Shown: piece by piece, positions 17,234-25,774 of the stretch
How the letters are laid out: each line of letters starts with the position of its first letter
Position numbering within the stretch: the stretch's first letter is position 1
Source of the DNA: Variovorax sp. OV329
Lineage (GTDB): Bacteria; Pseudomonadota; Gammaproteobacteria; Burkholderiales; Burkholderiaceae_C
Direction: 5' to 3'
DNA length: 64,000 nt
Assembly (NCBI RefSeq): GCF_900114785.1
Contig: NZ_FOUG01000010.1
Coordinates: 124,001 to 188,000, forward strand
Position numbers and translations under genes: made by a program
The notes under the pieces: generated by a model
Databases searched by the model: none
What the model was told of the DNA's origin: nothing
The model's input: the letters and a program-made list of their open reading frames with translations, nothing else

Positions 17234-18934
17234 ATGCAGCGCTTCGTCGCCGACCTGCGATCCATCCTCACCTGGCGCGAGCCCATCCGGCTGGCGCTCT
17301 GGGTGGCAGCGCTGGCCTTGCTCCTGCCTGGCACGGTTCGCGCGCAGGCGGCCACCGAAGGCGCTGCGGCCGCCGCGCCGCCTGCCGCAGCGGCGCCCGC
17401 GCTGCCACCGGCCACCGTGTCGGTGCAACATCGCAAGGTCGCGGTGATGCGCGTGCCCTTCCTGGGCGTGCCGCCCGCCGAGCGGGCCAGCCGCGGCGAG
17501 CAGACCATCGCCGAGCTGCTCGACAAGGGCGGCCCCGGCACCGTCAGCGTGCAACCGGTGCCGCAGGGCGCCGTGCTGATGATCGACGGCGCGCTGGCCT
17601 TCATCCTGGTGCCCGGCGACGAGGACAGGATCCGCGGCGAAAGCTTCGAGGGCATGACCCAGGGCGTGGCGCGCTCGCTCACCGCCGCCATCACCGAGAC
17701 CCGCGAGGCGCGCGACAAGGGCCGGCTCCTGAATGCCGCAGGCCGCAGCGCAGTCGCCACGCTGGTGTTCGCGCTGGCCGTGTGGGTGGCCTGGCGCATC
17801 CGCCTCGCCCTCATGGCCCGTGCCGCGCGGCTGCTGGCCTCGACGACGGGTGATGTGCACGTGGGCGGCCTGCCGCTGGTGCATCCCTCGCGCCTGCGCA
17901 TGGCGGTGCACTGGATCGTGCGCGTGGCCGCCTGGCTGGTGCTGGCCATGCTGGCCTACGAATGGCTGGTGTACGTGCTCACGCAGTTCGCCTACACACG
18001 GGCCTGGGGGGAGGAACTGGGCGCCTTCCTCATGGGCGTGCTGCGGCACGTGGGCGGGGGCATCCTGCGCGCGCTGCCCGACCTGATGGTGGCGCTCTTC
18101 ATCTTCCTGCTGGCGCGCGCGGCCGTCGCCCTGGCCAAGCCCATGTTCGACCGGGTCGAGCACGGCGCCGGCACCATCGGATGGCTGGACCGCGACCTGG
18201 CGGTGCCCACCCGCCGCATCTACGGCGCGGCGGTGTGGCTGTTCGCGCTCGCCATGGCCTACCCCTACCTGCCGGGCGCGCAGAGCGAGGCCTTCAAGGG
18301 CATCTCGGTGCTGGTGGGCCTGATGCTCACGCTGGGCGGCTCCAGCCTGGTGGGCCAGGGCGCCAGCGGCCTGATCCTGATCTACTCGCGCACCATCCGC
18401 GTGGGCGAGTACGTGCGCATCAATGACCAGGAAGGCACGGTGACCGAACTGGGCGCCTTCACCACCAAGATCCGCACCGGGCTGGGCGAGGAGATCAGCG
18501 TGCCCAACTCGCTCATCATGGGCTCGGTCACCAAGAACTATTCGCGCACCGTGAGCGGGCCGGGCTACATCGTGGACACCGCGGTCACCATCGGCTACGA
18601 CACACCCTGGCGCCAGGTGGAGGCCATGCTCGTCGAAGCCGCGCAGCGCACCGAGGGCGTGCTGCGCTCACCCGCGCCGCAGGTGTTCAAGACCGGGCTG
18701 TCGGATTTCTACGTGGAGTACCGGCTGGTGTGCCAGGCCATTCCCGAGCAGCCCCGGCCGCGCGCCGAGGTGCTGCAGATGCTGCATTCGCACGTGCTCG
18801 ACGTCTTCAACGAGCATGGCGTGCAGATCATGTCGCCGCACTACTTCAGCGATCCGCCGCAGGCCAAGATGGTGGCGCGCGGGCAGTGGTGGACCTCGCC
18901 CGCGCAGGAGCACGGGCCCGGGGGCAAGGCCTGA
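17234..18934 (+). CDS. Mechanosensitive ion channel, MscS family, with periplasmic N-terminal domain
   Basis: A 566-residue channel, much longer than the 286-residue E. coli MscS. It begins with a signal sequence (about 1-36), an Ala/Pro-rich linker and a periplasmic region, then several membrane spans between about 170 and 380. The MscS core follows: GGSSLVGQGASGLILIYSRT as the pore helix, then IRVGEYVRINDQEGTVTELG and ISVPNSLIM in the beta domain. It likely releases solutes on hypo-osmotic shock. The ATG at 17234 is 101 bases after the kinase gene; earlier in-frame starts lie within that gene. Confidence 0.88.
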   Translation: MQRFVADLRSILTWREPIRLALWVAALALLLPGTVRAQAATEGAAAAAPPAAAAPALPPATVSVQHRKVAVMRVPFLGVPPAERASRGEQTIAELLDKGGPGTVSVQPVPQGAVLMIDGALAFILVPGDEDRIRGESFEGMTQGVARSLTAAITETREARDKGRLLNAAGRSAVATLVFALAVWVAWRIRLALMARAARLLASTTGDVHVGGLPLVHPSRLRMAVHWIVRVAAWLVLAMLAYEWLVYVLTQFAYTRAWGEELGAFLMGVLRHVGGGILRALPDLMVALFIFLLARAAVALAKPMFDRVEHGAGTIGWLDRDLAVPTRRIYGAAVWLFALAMAYPYLPGAQSEAFKGISVLVGLMLTLGGSSLVGQGASGLILIYSRTIRVGEYVRINDQEGTVTELGAFTTKIRTGLGEEISVPNSLIMGSVTKNYSRTVSGPGYIVDTAVTIGYDTPWRQVEAMLVEAAQRTEGVLRSPAPQVFKTGLSDFYVEYRLVCQAIPEQPRPRAEVLQMLHSHVLDVFNEHGVQIMSPHYFSDPPQAKMVARGQWWTSPAQEHGPGGKA

Positions 18935-18938
18935 GTCC

Positions 18939-19988
18939 TCAGTTGACCGGCTGCGGCTCGGGGAAGCGCCAGCTGCCGTCCAGGATCTCGGCCCGCGGCC
19001 GGTACAGCCGCACCGTGTAGTTCCAGCCCTGCACGATCGGCAGGCAGTTGGCCATCTGCGGCTTGCACCCGCCGAACTGGATGCGGATGCTTCCCTCCGC
19101 GTCCTTCTTCGCCGTGAGGTTGTTCAGGGTGTAGGCGTTCGCCGCGTTCTTCTCGAAGTAGCCCTTGGCGTTGTAGACGCTCACCGACCAGAAGGCGTCC
19201 ACCGGGACGTCCTTCACCTGGAGGCTGTACACCGTCCTGCCGTCGTTCCTGGCCGGCGTCACGGCGAGATAGGTTGCGTCCTTGTCCGGGTTGCCGCCCC
19301 AGCCAGCCGCTGCGCCCATGAGGCGACGCACCGGGTCCACCTCGCCCTTCTTGCCGAAGGCGCCCTTGAAGTCCGGCGTGGTGGCGGCCAGCTGCAGCAG
19401 TGCATCGCGCACCTTCTTCTGGCTGGCCATGTCCCAGTTTGGAAGCTCGAGGTTGCCGGGGCCGGCCTGGCTGGCCTGGATGGCGTCCTGCAGCGCATGA
19501 ACCTTCTTCACGTCCTGCGCATCGTTGGGATCGACCAGCGTGCGGATGCCCACCAGCACGTAGCGCGTCCCCACGTTCTCGCGCGTGAGCGTGTGCGCGC
19601 CCGCGCCGTAGAACACGTCGGGAACGTAGTGGTCCTCGCTGACCACCTGCATCGACATGAAGCGCTGGCCCGCATCGGGCATGGTGATGGTGACGGGGCC
19701 CGCGTCCAGGTCGAACACGGCAGAGGTGTAGAGCGTGTCGCGGTTCAGGCGGATGACAGTCTGGTTGTCGACCGAGGCCGGCGTGCGGCGGTGCTGCAGC
19801 TTGCCCAGGCCCGCCTCCTTGGCCAGGTTCGACATGTACATGTCGGACTCGGCACGCACGAAGTTGTCGACCGTCACCGGCACCGCCTTTGCGTCTGCGG
19901 GTGCGGCTGGCGCCTGCGCCTGCGCAGCCCCGGCACCGGCCACGACCAGGCCCAGGGCGGTGTTGATCCACTTCAGCGTCTTCTTCAT
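18939..19988 (-). CDS. Exported DUF1254/DUF1214 protein
   Basis: A 349-residue protein with a signal peptide ending near residue 25 (AAQAQA). The N-terminal half resembles DUF1254 (NFVRAESDMYMSNLAKEAG, NRDTLYTSAVFDLDAGPVTI) and the C-terminal part DUF1214 (VPVDAFWSVSVYNAKGYFEK and YNWTVRLYRPR-like GWNYTVRLYRPRAEIL). The family is common in soil proteobacteria and has no settled function. It ends four bases from the MscS gene (convergent) and is divergent from a longer relative starting at 20154. Confidence 0.8.
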   Translation of the reverse strand: MKKTLKWINTALGLVVAGAGAAQAQAPAAPADAKAVPVTVDNFVRAESDMYMSNLAKEAGLGKLQHRRTPASVDNQTVIRLNRDTLYTSAVFDLDAGPVTITMPDAGQRFMSMQVVSEDHYVPDVFYGAGAHTLTRENVGTRYVLVGIRTLVDPNDAQDVKKVHALQDAIQASQAGPGNLELPNWDMASQKKVRDALLQLAATTPDFKGAFGKKGEVDPVRRLMGAAAGWGGNPDKDATYLAVTPARNDGRTVYSLQVKDVPVDAFWSVSVYNAKGYFEKNAANAYTLNNLTAKKDAEGSIRIQFGGCKPQMANCLPIVQGWNYTVRLYRPRAEILDGSWRFPEPQPVN

Positions 19989-20153
19989 GTCGGTCCCTTC
20001 AGTTGGAGATGGAGCAGCGCCCGGTGCACCCGGGCAAGGAAGGCCGCGAGTCTATGCCAGTGCAATGACGCGCGGCGGACACGCTTTTGCACGCCGCGGT
20101 CGCCTTTCTTCACTAGACTTTGCCCTGTTCCAACCGCAGCACATCCACCGCCC

Positions 20154-21692
20154 ATGCAGTTGCCGCCGAACTCCAAGCCCATTGCCCTCCCGCCTCGCGG
20201 CGCGCTCGCGTCCATGGCCCTCGCGGCCGGCGCGCTGCTCGCGGGCTGCACCACGGTCAGTCCCTCGTCCTACGACATGACGACCAAGGTGCCCAAGGAA
20301 ATCCTCACGCAGGACATCGTCGACACGCGCCTGGGCACGCTGCGCTTCTTCGACGGCGTCCCCACGGAGGCCACGGCGCAGAAGGCCTACGACCAGCTGG
20401 ATTTCGGCCGTGGAATCGAGGTCTTCCTCAACGGCATCCCGGGCGCCTCGCTGGTGGCCATGCGGCGCGGCCTGCGCGAGGTGGGCGCGGTGGACGGCAC
20501 CATCGGCATCTGGGACGAACTGCTGGACAGCAAGTCGCTGCTGCTCACCGGCAACACCGAGAGCGTTTACGCCACCACCTGGATCGACCTGCGCCAGGGC
20601 CCGGTGGTGATCGAGAGCCCGCCCGACGTGCTGGGCGTGCTCGACGACTTCTGGTTCCGCTACGTCGCCGACCTGGGCAACGCCGGCCCGGACAAGGGCC
20701 AGGGCGGCAAGTTCCTGGTGCTGCCGCCGGGCTGGCAGGGGGAGGTGCCGCCGGGCTACTTCGTCGCGCGCCCGGCCACCTTCGGCAACTGGCTCATCTG
20801 GCGCGGCTTCCCGGTCAACGGCGATCCGAAGCCGGCGGCGCAATCCATCCGCAGCCTGGCGCGCGTCTACCCGCTGTCGCAGGCGCAGCAGCCGCATCCG
20901 CCGAAGTTCGTGAACCTGTCGGGACGTGCCTTCAACACCATCCACGCCAACGACTTCAGCTTCTTCGCCGAGCTCGACGAGATCATCCAGGAGGAGCCCG
21001 AGGACTCGTTCGGCCCGGACATGATGGGCCAGTTCAACGCCATCGGCCTTGTCAAGGGCAAGCCCTTCAAGCCCGACGGACGCATGAAGCGCATCCTGAG
21101 CGACTCGGTGGCAGTGGGCAACGCGGCGGCGCGCTCCATCGACTTCCGCAACCGGCAGGACACGGCGAAGATCTACCCTGACGGCCAGTGGAACACGCCC
21201 TTCGTCGGCGGCAGCTACCAGTGGCTGACGCCCGGCGGCGCACGCAACTTCGATGCGCGCACCATGTTCTTCTACGCCGCCACGGTGAACACGCCGGCCA
21301 TGGCGGTGGCCATGCCGGGCGTGGGCTCACAGTACGCCTCGGCCAACTTCGACTCGCACGGCCAACCCTTCGACGGCAACAAGAGCTATCGCCTGCGCGT
21401 GCCGGCCAACGTGCCGGTGAAGGACTTCTGGTCGGTGGTGATCTACGACACGCAGACCCGCTCGCTGCTGCAGACCGACCAGCGCTTTCCCAGCCTGTCG
21501 AGCAACTCCAGGCCCAAGGTGAACGCCGACGGCAGCGTGGACATCTACTTCTCGGCCAAGCGGCCCGCCCACGCCGGGAACTGGGTGCAGACGGTGCCGG
21601 GCAAGAGCTGGTTCACCATCTTCCGCCTCTACGGTCCGCTGCAGCCCTGGTTCGACAAGAGCTGGCGTCTGCCGGACATCGAGCAGATCTGA
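20154..21692 (+). CDS. DUF1254/DUF1214 lipoprotein
   Basis: A 512-residue protein with a lipoprotein signal: the hydrophobic stretch LASMALAAGALLAGC places the acylated cysteine at about 32. The body shows the two-domain DUF1254 (TESVYATTWIDLRQGPVVIE) and DUF1214 (VPVKDFWSVVIYDTQTRSLL, WFTIFRLYGPLQPWFDKSW) arrangement shared with the gene on the other side of the 165-base divergent gap, so the pair may be ancient paralogues under joint control. Function is not established. Confidence 0.8.
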   Translation: MQLPPNSKPIALPPRGALASMALAAGALLAGCTTVSPSSYDMTTKVPKEILTQDIVDTRLGTLRFFDGVPTEATAQKAYDQLDFGRGIEVFLNGIPGASLVAMRRGLREVGAVDGTIGIWDELLDSKSLLLTGNTESVYATTWIDLRQGPVVIESPPDVLGVLDDFWFRYVADLGNAGPDKGQGGKFLVLPPGWQGEVPPGYFVARPATFGNWLIWRGFPVNGDPKPAAQSIRSLARVYPLSQAQQPHPPKFVNLSGRAFNTIHANDFSFFAELDEIIQEEPEDSFGPDMMGQFNAIGLVKGKPFKPDGRMKRILSDSVAVGNAAARSIDFRNRQDTAKIYPDGQWNTPFVGGSYQWLTPGGARNFDARTMFFYAATVNTPAMAVAMPGVGSQYASANFDSHGQPFDGNKSYRLRVPANVPVKDFWSVVIYDTQTRSLLQTDQRFPSLSSNSRPKVNADGSVDIYFSAKRPAHAGNWVQTVPGKSWFTIFRLYGPLQPWFDKSWRLPDIEQI

Positions 21693-21738
21693 AGAGGGAA
21701 GCTGCCCGGCCTGCGCCGGGCCGTGCCGAATCAGCGGG

Positions 21739-22671
21739 TCAGCGATACCCGCTCTCGTTCGGGTTGTGGATGATCCAGATCAGGTTGCCGCCCGTGTAGT
21801 TGCCCAGGCTCCCGCCGGCGAAGATCAGCCGGCCCTGGCCCTTGTAGGTCAGTTCCATGCGATGGCGGTCGCCGCCGAAGTAGAAGGGGATCCACGCCTT
21901 GCCGGTCATGTAGGCACCCGAGTCGGTGGGCTGGCCGGCGATGTCGGTCACCTGCTTCATCGACATGCCGATCTGCAGGCCGCTGAACTTCGAGTTGCGC
22001 GCCGGGTTGCCGGTGATCTCTCCTTCGAAATCGTTGATGCCCTTCACGGTGCGGCCGCTGCCGCCTTCGACCTTGGAGGAATCGATGACATTGCCCTGGG
22101 CGTCCATGCCGGGCTTGACGCCGCCGGTGGCGGCCGCTGCGGGCGCTGCCGCCTTGGCGGGTGCAGTCGTTGCTGCAGGCGCAGGTGCAGACGCAGCCGC
22201 TGCGGGTGCGGGCGTGGACTCGAGCGCGAAGTTGCTCGCGCAGTTGTCCAGTTCCAGCGATGCGTCCTGGCTCTTGGTCGCGGCCTTGTAGCTGCGCACG
22301 CGCGCGCTGACCTCGCCGCCGTCGAAGCCGGCCTCGCTCGCACGGCAGGCGAAGCTCACGCCTTCCACTGCGGCCGATTGCCAGCTCTTGCCGTCGCCCT
22401 TGGCCAGTTCCACGGTCACGGTCTTGCCGACCAGGGCGCTGCGGATCTTCGCGGCGTTCTTGGTCGCCAGCGCCTGGTTCACCTGGTCTGCCGTGAGGCC
22501 GGTGGCCTGCTTGCGGCGCACCAGCTTGGGCGCAGGCGGTTCGGCCGGCGCGGCTGCCGCCTTGGGGGCCTCGGTGGTGTCGGAGGAAGTCTTCTGCTGC
22601 AGCGTGCTGCAACCCGTGGCCAGCAAGGCCAGCGTCAGCGAAGCCGTCAGGGAGAGATTGAATGCCTTCAT
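21739..22671 (-). CDS. Lipoprotein of unknown function with SmpA/OmlA-like C-terminal region
   Basis: A 310-residue lipoprotein: the signal LTASLTLALLATGC puts the lipid cysteine at about 21. After an Ala/Pro-rich linker, a second low-complexity Ala/Pro stretch (about 155-190) separates the C-terminal domain. That domain contains FSGLQIGMSMKQVTDIAGQP, a pattern like BamE/SmpA proteins (GM...V...GxP), and ends FAGGSLGNYTGGNLIWIIHN. It is probably an outer-membrane-anchored periplasmic protein. The start at 22671 follows a GAAGAA ribosome site. Confidence 0.7.
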   Translation of the reverse strand: MKAFNLSLTASLTLALLATGCSTLQQKTSSDTTEAPKAAAAPAEPPAPKLVRRKQATGLTADQVNQALATKNAAKIRSALVGKTVTVELAKGDGKSWQSAAVEGVSFACRASEAGFDGGEVSARVRSYKAATKSQDASLELDNCASNFALESTPAPAAAASAPAPAATTAPAKAAAPAAAATGGVKPGMDAQGNVIDSSKVEGGSGRTVKGINDFEGEITGNPARNSKFSGLQIGMSMKQVTDIAGQPTDSGAYMTGKAWIPFYFGGDRHRMELTYKGQGRLIFAGGSLGNYTGGNLIWIIHNPNESGYR

Positions 22672-22903
22672 TCGTTCTTCTTCAAAGGAAAGTGCGATGC
22701 GGTTGCTGTGGGCTGGCCCGTGCAGCCGCCCTTGTAGGCAACGGCTTGACCCGGCGCGTTGCGCGCCCATTGGTAACAGCCGTTACGAGATGGATCGTAC
22801 ACGCGCAGCAGGGCGGCACATCCCCTGTGCTGCGGATGAACCAAAGTGCTAGCGCAGCGGCACGTTGCACTGGGCACCACGCGTTTCATCAAATGCACCG
22901 CCA
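22672..22903. other. Intergenic stretch with a doubtful short reading frame
   Basis: No convincing gene fills this gap between the lipoprotein and the RraA promoter. On the minus strand an open frame from 22925 to 22668 ends in RNGCYQWARNAPGQAVAYKG, which resembles the GCYVWNP...G pattern of MORN-type exported proteins, and its stop overlaps the lipoprotein ATG by four bases. The upstream part of that frame looks non-coding, so it may be a remnant or chance. Confidence 0.3.
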
Positions 22904-22932
22904 TTGTGAAGAGTGCAACGCACATCTAGAGT
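22904..22932 (+). promoter_or_regulatory. Sigma-70-type promoter of the RraA-dehydrogenase operon
   Basis: TTGTGA and TAGAGT are separated by exactly 17 bases. The surrounding sequence is strikingly like the promoter at 27487-27515: CGCCATTGT before the -35, GCAAC in the spacer at the same offset, and ATCTAsAGTCCG over the -10. The match suggests co-control by the IclR regulator encoded between them. The leader to the aldolase ATG would be about 135 bases. Confidence 0.65.
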
Positions 22933-23075
22933 CCGCTGCAAGCCGACGCGAAGACGTCGGCACCCATGGAGACGTGCTGATGACTACCGACTCGATGCGA
23001 ACGCCCGATGGCTTCCTCGAATCAGCGGTTGCGCAGGCGCTCTCTGCCCCGCAACTTCATTCGAGAGACCCATCC

Positions 23076-23762
23076 ATGAGCCAGCTTCCTGAAATCGTGC
23101 GCGAGTTCGATCGCGTCTCTGCCGAGGTCGTCGCCAAGGCCGCCACCTACCAGGCCGCCATCCTGGCCGACGTGGCCGGCCGCCGTGGCACCATGAACGC
23201 CCGCATCGCCCCGGTGCACCACGGCATGGCCGTCGCCGGCCCGGCCTTCACCGTCGAGGTTCGCCCCGGCGACAACCTGATGATCCACGCGGCCATCGCG
23301 CTGGCCAAGCCGGGCGACGTGCTGGTGATCGACGGCAAGGGCGACCAGACCGCCGCGCTGATGGGCACGCTGATGCTCAGCGCCTGCAAGAAGCAGGGCC
23401 TGGCCGGCGTGATCGTGGACGGCGCGATCCGCGACAAGCTCGAACTGATGGAACTGGGCTTTCCGGTCTTCAGCGCCGGCTTCAATCCGGCCGGCCCGAC
23501 CAAGTTCGTGCCGGGGCGACTCAACCACCCCGTGTCCGCCGGCGGCGCCATCGTGAACCCGGGCGACCTGGTGGTGGGCGATGCCGATGGCGTGGTGGTG
23601 ATCGAGCGCGCCAAGGCGCCGGCGATGCTGGCCCTGGCCGACAAGAAGGTGGCCGACGAGCGCGCGCGCATGGACGCCATCTCGCGCGGCGACACCGCCT
23701 CCAAGTGGCTGCCGGCGGCCCTGCGCGCCGCCGGCGTGCTCAAGGAAGGGGAGTCGCTGTGA
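23076..23762 (+). CDS. RraA-like / HMG-aldolase family protein
   Basis: A 228-residue protein of the RraA/4-hydroxy-4-methyl-2-oxoglutarate aldolase family. The magnesium/pyruvate site motif is visible as GDVLVIDGKGDQTAALMGTL and GVIVDGAIRDKLELMELGFP, which together give the G-x20-RD signature of the aldolases. It would cleave a branched or hydroxylated 2-oxo acid to pyruvate. The start at 23076 matches the family; an in-frame ATG at 22980, with a good GGAGA site, would add 32 unrelated residues and cannot be excluded. The next gene overlaps by four bases. Confidence 0.82.
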   Translation: MSQLPEIVREFDRVSAEVVAKAATYQAAILADVAGRRGTMNARIAPVHHGMAVAGPAFTVEVRPGDNLMIHAAIALAKPGDVLVIDGKGDQTAALMGTLMLSACKKQGLAGVIVDGAIRDKLELMELGFPVFSAGFNPAGPTKFVPGRLNHPVSAGGAIVNPGDLVVGDADGVVVIERAKAPAMLALADKKVADERARMDAISRGDTASKWLPAALRAAGVLKEGESL

Positions 23763-24685
23763 GCGCCATCCTCGTCACCGGCGCCGACCTGGCGCCCCAG
23801 GCCCTGGCACTGCTGCAGGGCTTCGAGATGATCTACGCCGGCAAGACGCCCACGCAGGACGACCTGCTGGCCCTGTGCCGCGCCCATGACCCCGTCGCCA
23901 TCATCGTGCGCTACGGCAAGGTCGACGCGGCGATGATCGATGCAGCGCCTTCGCTGCAGGTGATCTCCAAGCACGGCAGCGGCACCGACACCATCGACAA
24001 GGTCGCCGCCAAGGCGCGCGGCATCGAGGTGGTGGCTGCCGCCGGCGCCAACGCCGCGGCGGTGGCCGAAGAGGCGCTGGCCCTGATGCTGGCCTGCGCC
24101 AAGTCGGTGGTGCAGCTGGACGCGCGCATGCGCGCTGGCCACTGGGACAAGGCCACGCACAAGAGCCTGGAACTGCACGGCCGGACGGTCGGGCTGGTCG
24201 GCCTGGGCGCCATCGGCCAGCGCTTCGCGAAGATGGCCGATGCGATGGGCATGCGCGTGCTGGGCTTCGACCCCTTCGCCAAGGACCTGCCTGCCTTCAT
24301 CCAACCGGCCTCGCTGGACGACATCTGGCGCGAGTCCGACGTGGTCTCGCTGCACTGCCCGTTGACCGACGAGAACCGCAACCTGCTGAATGCGCAGACC
24401 CTGGCGCAGTGCAAGACGGGCGTGATCGTGGTCAACACCGCGCGCGGCGGCCTCATCGACGAAGCGGCCCTGCTCGAGGCCGTCCGATCGGGACAGGTGC
24501 GCAGCGCCGGCCTGGACAGCTTCGCGGTGGAGCCCATGACCGCAGGCCATCCCTTCCAGCAGGACCCGCGCATCCTGCTGAGCCCGCACATCGGCGGCGT
24601 CACCAGCGATGCCTACGTGAACATGGGCACGGCGGCCGCACGCAACCTGCTGGCCGTGCTCGATCGCCGCGCCGTCGCGGCCTGA
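23759..24685 (+). CDS. D-isomer-specific 2-hydroxyacid dehydrogenase
   Basis: A 308-residue NAD-dependent dehydrogenase. The Rossmann motif GLVGLGAIGQ lies at about 143-152, and the catalytic triad is seen as NTARGG (Arg), DSFAVEP (Glu) and LSPHIGG (His). It starts at a GTG at 23759 that overlaps the aldolase stop (GTGA) and has a good AAGGAAGGGGAG ribosome site. With the aldolase it would form a two-step hydroxy-acid pathway: oxidation to a 2-oxo acid, then retro-aldol cleavage. The actual substrate is unknown. Confidence 0.87.
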   Translation: MSAILVTGADLAPQALALLQGFEMIYAGKTPTQDDLLALCRAHDPVAIIVRYGKVDAAMIDAAPSLQVISKHGSGTDTIDKVAAKARGIEVVAAAGANAAAVAEEALALMLACAKSVVQLDARMRAGHWDKATHKSLELHGRTVGLVGLGAIGQRFAKMADAMGMRVLGFDPFAKDLPAFIQPASLDDIWRESDVVSLHCPLTDENRNLLNAQTLAQCKTGVIVVNTARGGLIDEAALLEAVRSGQVRSAGLDSFAVEPMTAGHPFQQDPRILLSPHIGGVTSDAYVNMGTAAARNLLAVLDRRAVAA

Positions 24686-24780
24686 TCGCGCGACGCCACA
24701 CCGCACCGCATATCGCCCGGCCGCACGCGGCCGCGGCCACGCAATCCAGAACACCCAAAAGACATCGAGGCAAACCGATC

Positions 24781-25755
24781 ATGACCTTCCTTCCCAAGCT
24801 CCTCGCTCGCTGCATGGCCGTCGCGGCCTGCGCCTTCACGGCCATGGGCTCAGCGCACGCCGCCTGGCCGGATCGGCCCATCACCATCGTCGTGCCTTAT
24901 GCGCCCGGCGGCGCGGCGGATGCCGTGGCACGCGTCGTGGCAGCCCGCATGGGCACCAGGCTGGGCACCAGCGTGATCGTGGACAACCGCGCCGGCGCCA
25001 GCGGCACCATCGGCGCCGCCTACGTGGCCAAGGCCGCGCCAGACGGCTACACGGTGCTCTACGACGCCACGCCCTATTCCATCAACCCTCACCTCTTTCC
25101 CAGGATGCCCTACGCGGCCGACGCGCTGCAACCGCTGTCGCTGGTGCTGCTCGCGCCCAACGCGCTCATCGTCAAGGCCGACTCGCCGTTCAAGACGGTG
25201 AACGACCTGGTGGCCAAGGCCAAGGCGCAGCCGGGCAAGATCAACTTCGCCTCGGGCGGCAGCGGCACAGTGCAGCGCCTCGCGGCCGAACTGATGCGCC
25301 AACGCCTTCAGCTGGACATGGTGCACGTGCCCTACAAGAGCGGCGGCCCGGCCATCTCCGACGTGATGGGCGGCCAGGTCGACTTCATGTTCGGCACGGT
25401 GGCGGCGACCTACCCGCTGATCACCTCCGGCAAGCTGCGCGCGCTGGCCGTGTCCTCGCCGCAGCGCTCGCCGCGCCTGCCGGACGTGCCCACCGTGGCC
25501 GAGACCGTGGTCCCCGGCTACGAGGCCTTCGAATGGAACGGCATGCTGCTGCCGGCCAGGACGCCCAAGGACATCGCCGACAAGCTGCAGAACGCGGTGG
25601 TCGAAGTGCTCAAGGAAGACGAAGTGCAGCAGCGCCTGAAGGACCTGGGCGCTCAACCCGTGGGCTCCACGCCCGCCGAATTCGCCGCCTTCCTGAAGAA
25701 GGAAGACGCGAAGTGGGGCGAGGTGGTGCGCAAGGGTGACATCAAGGCCGACTGA
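24781..25755 (+). CDS. Bug-family (TctC-like) periplasmic solute receptor
   Basis: A 324-residue receptor of the tripartite tricarboxylate transporter type, abundant in Burkholderiales. The signal peptide ends near residue 27 (GSAHAAWPDRPI), and the mature domain has the family landmarks YAPGGAADAVARVVAARMG, VDNRAGASGTIGAAYVAKAA-type repeat, VHVPYKSGGPAISDVMGGQV and RLPDVPTVAE. No TctA/TctB membrane genes are nearby, as is usual for orphan Bug proteins. It is 95 bases downstream of the dehydrogenase and probably in its operon. Confidence 0.9.
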   Translation: MTFLPKLLARCMAVAACAFTAMGSAHAAWPDRPITIVVPYAPGGAADAVARVVAARMGTRLGTSVIVDNRAGASGTIGAAYVAKAAPDGYTVLYDATPYSINPHLFPRMPYAADALQPLSLVLLAPNALIVKADSPFKTVNDLVAKAKAQPGKINFASGGSGTVQRLAAELMRQRLQLDMVHVPYKSGGPAISDVMGGQVDFMFGTVAATYPLITSGKLRALAVSSPQRSPRLPDVPTVAETVVPGYEAFEWNGMLLPARTPKDIADKLQNAVVEVLKEDEVQQRLKDLGAQPVGSTPAEFAAFLKKEDAKWGEVVRKGDIKAD

Positions 25756-25774
25756 GCGCATCCTTCGACTCGCC

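Noticed and set aside
22980..23075. Upstream start for the RraA-like protein with a GGAGA ribosome site
   Set aside because: It would add 32 residues with no likeness to the family; 23076 matches the conserved N-terminus. Kept as an alternative only.
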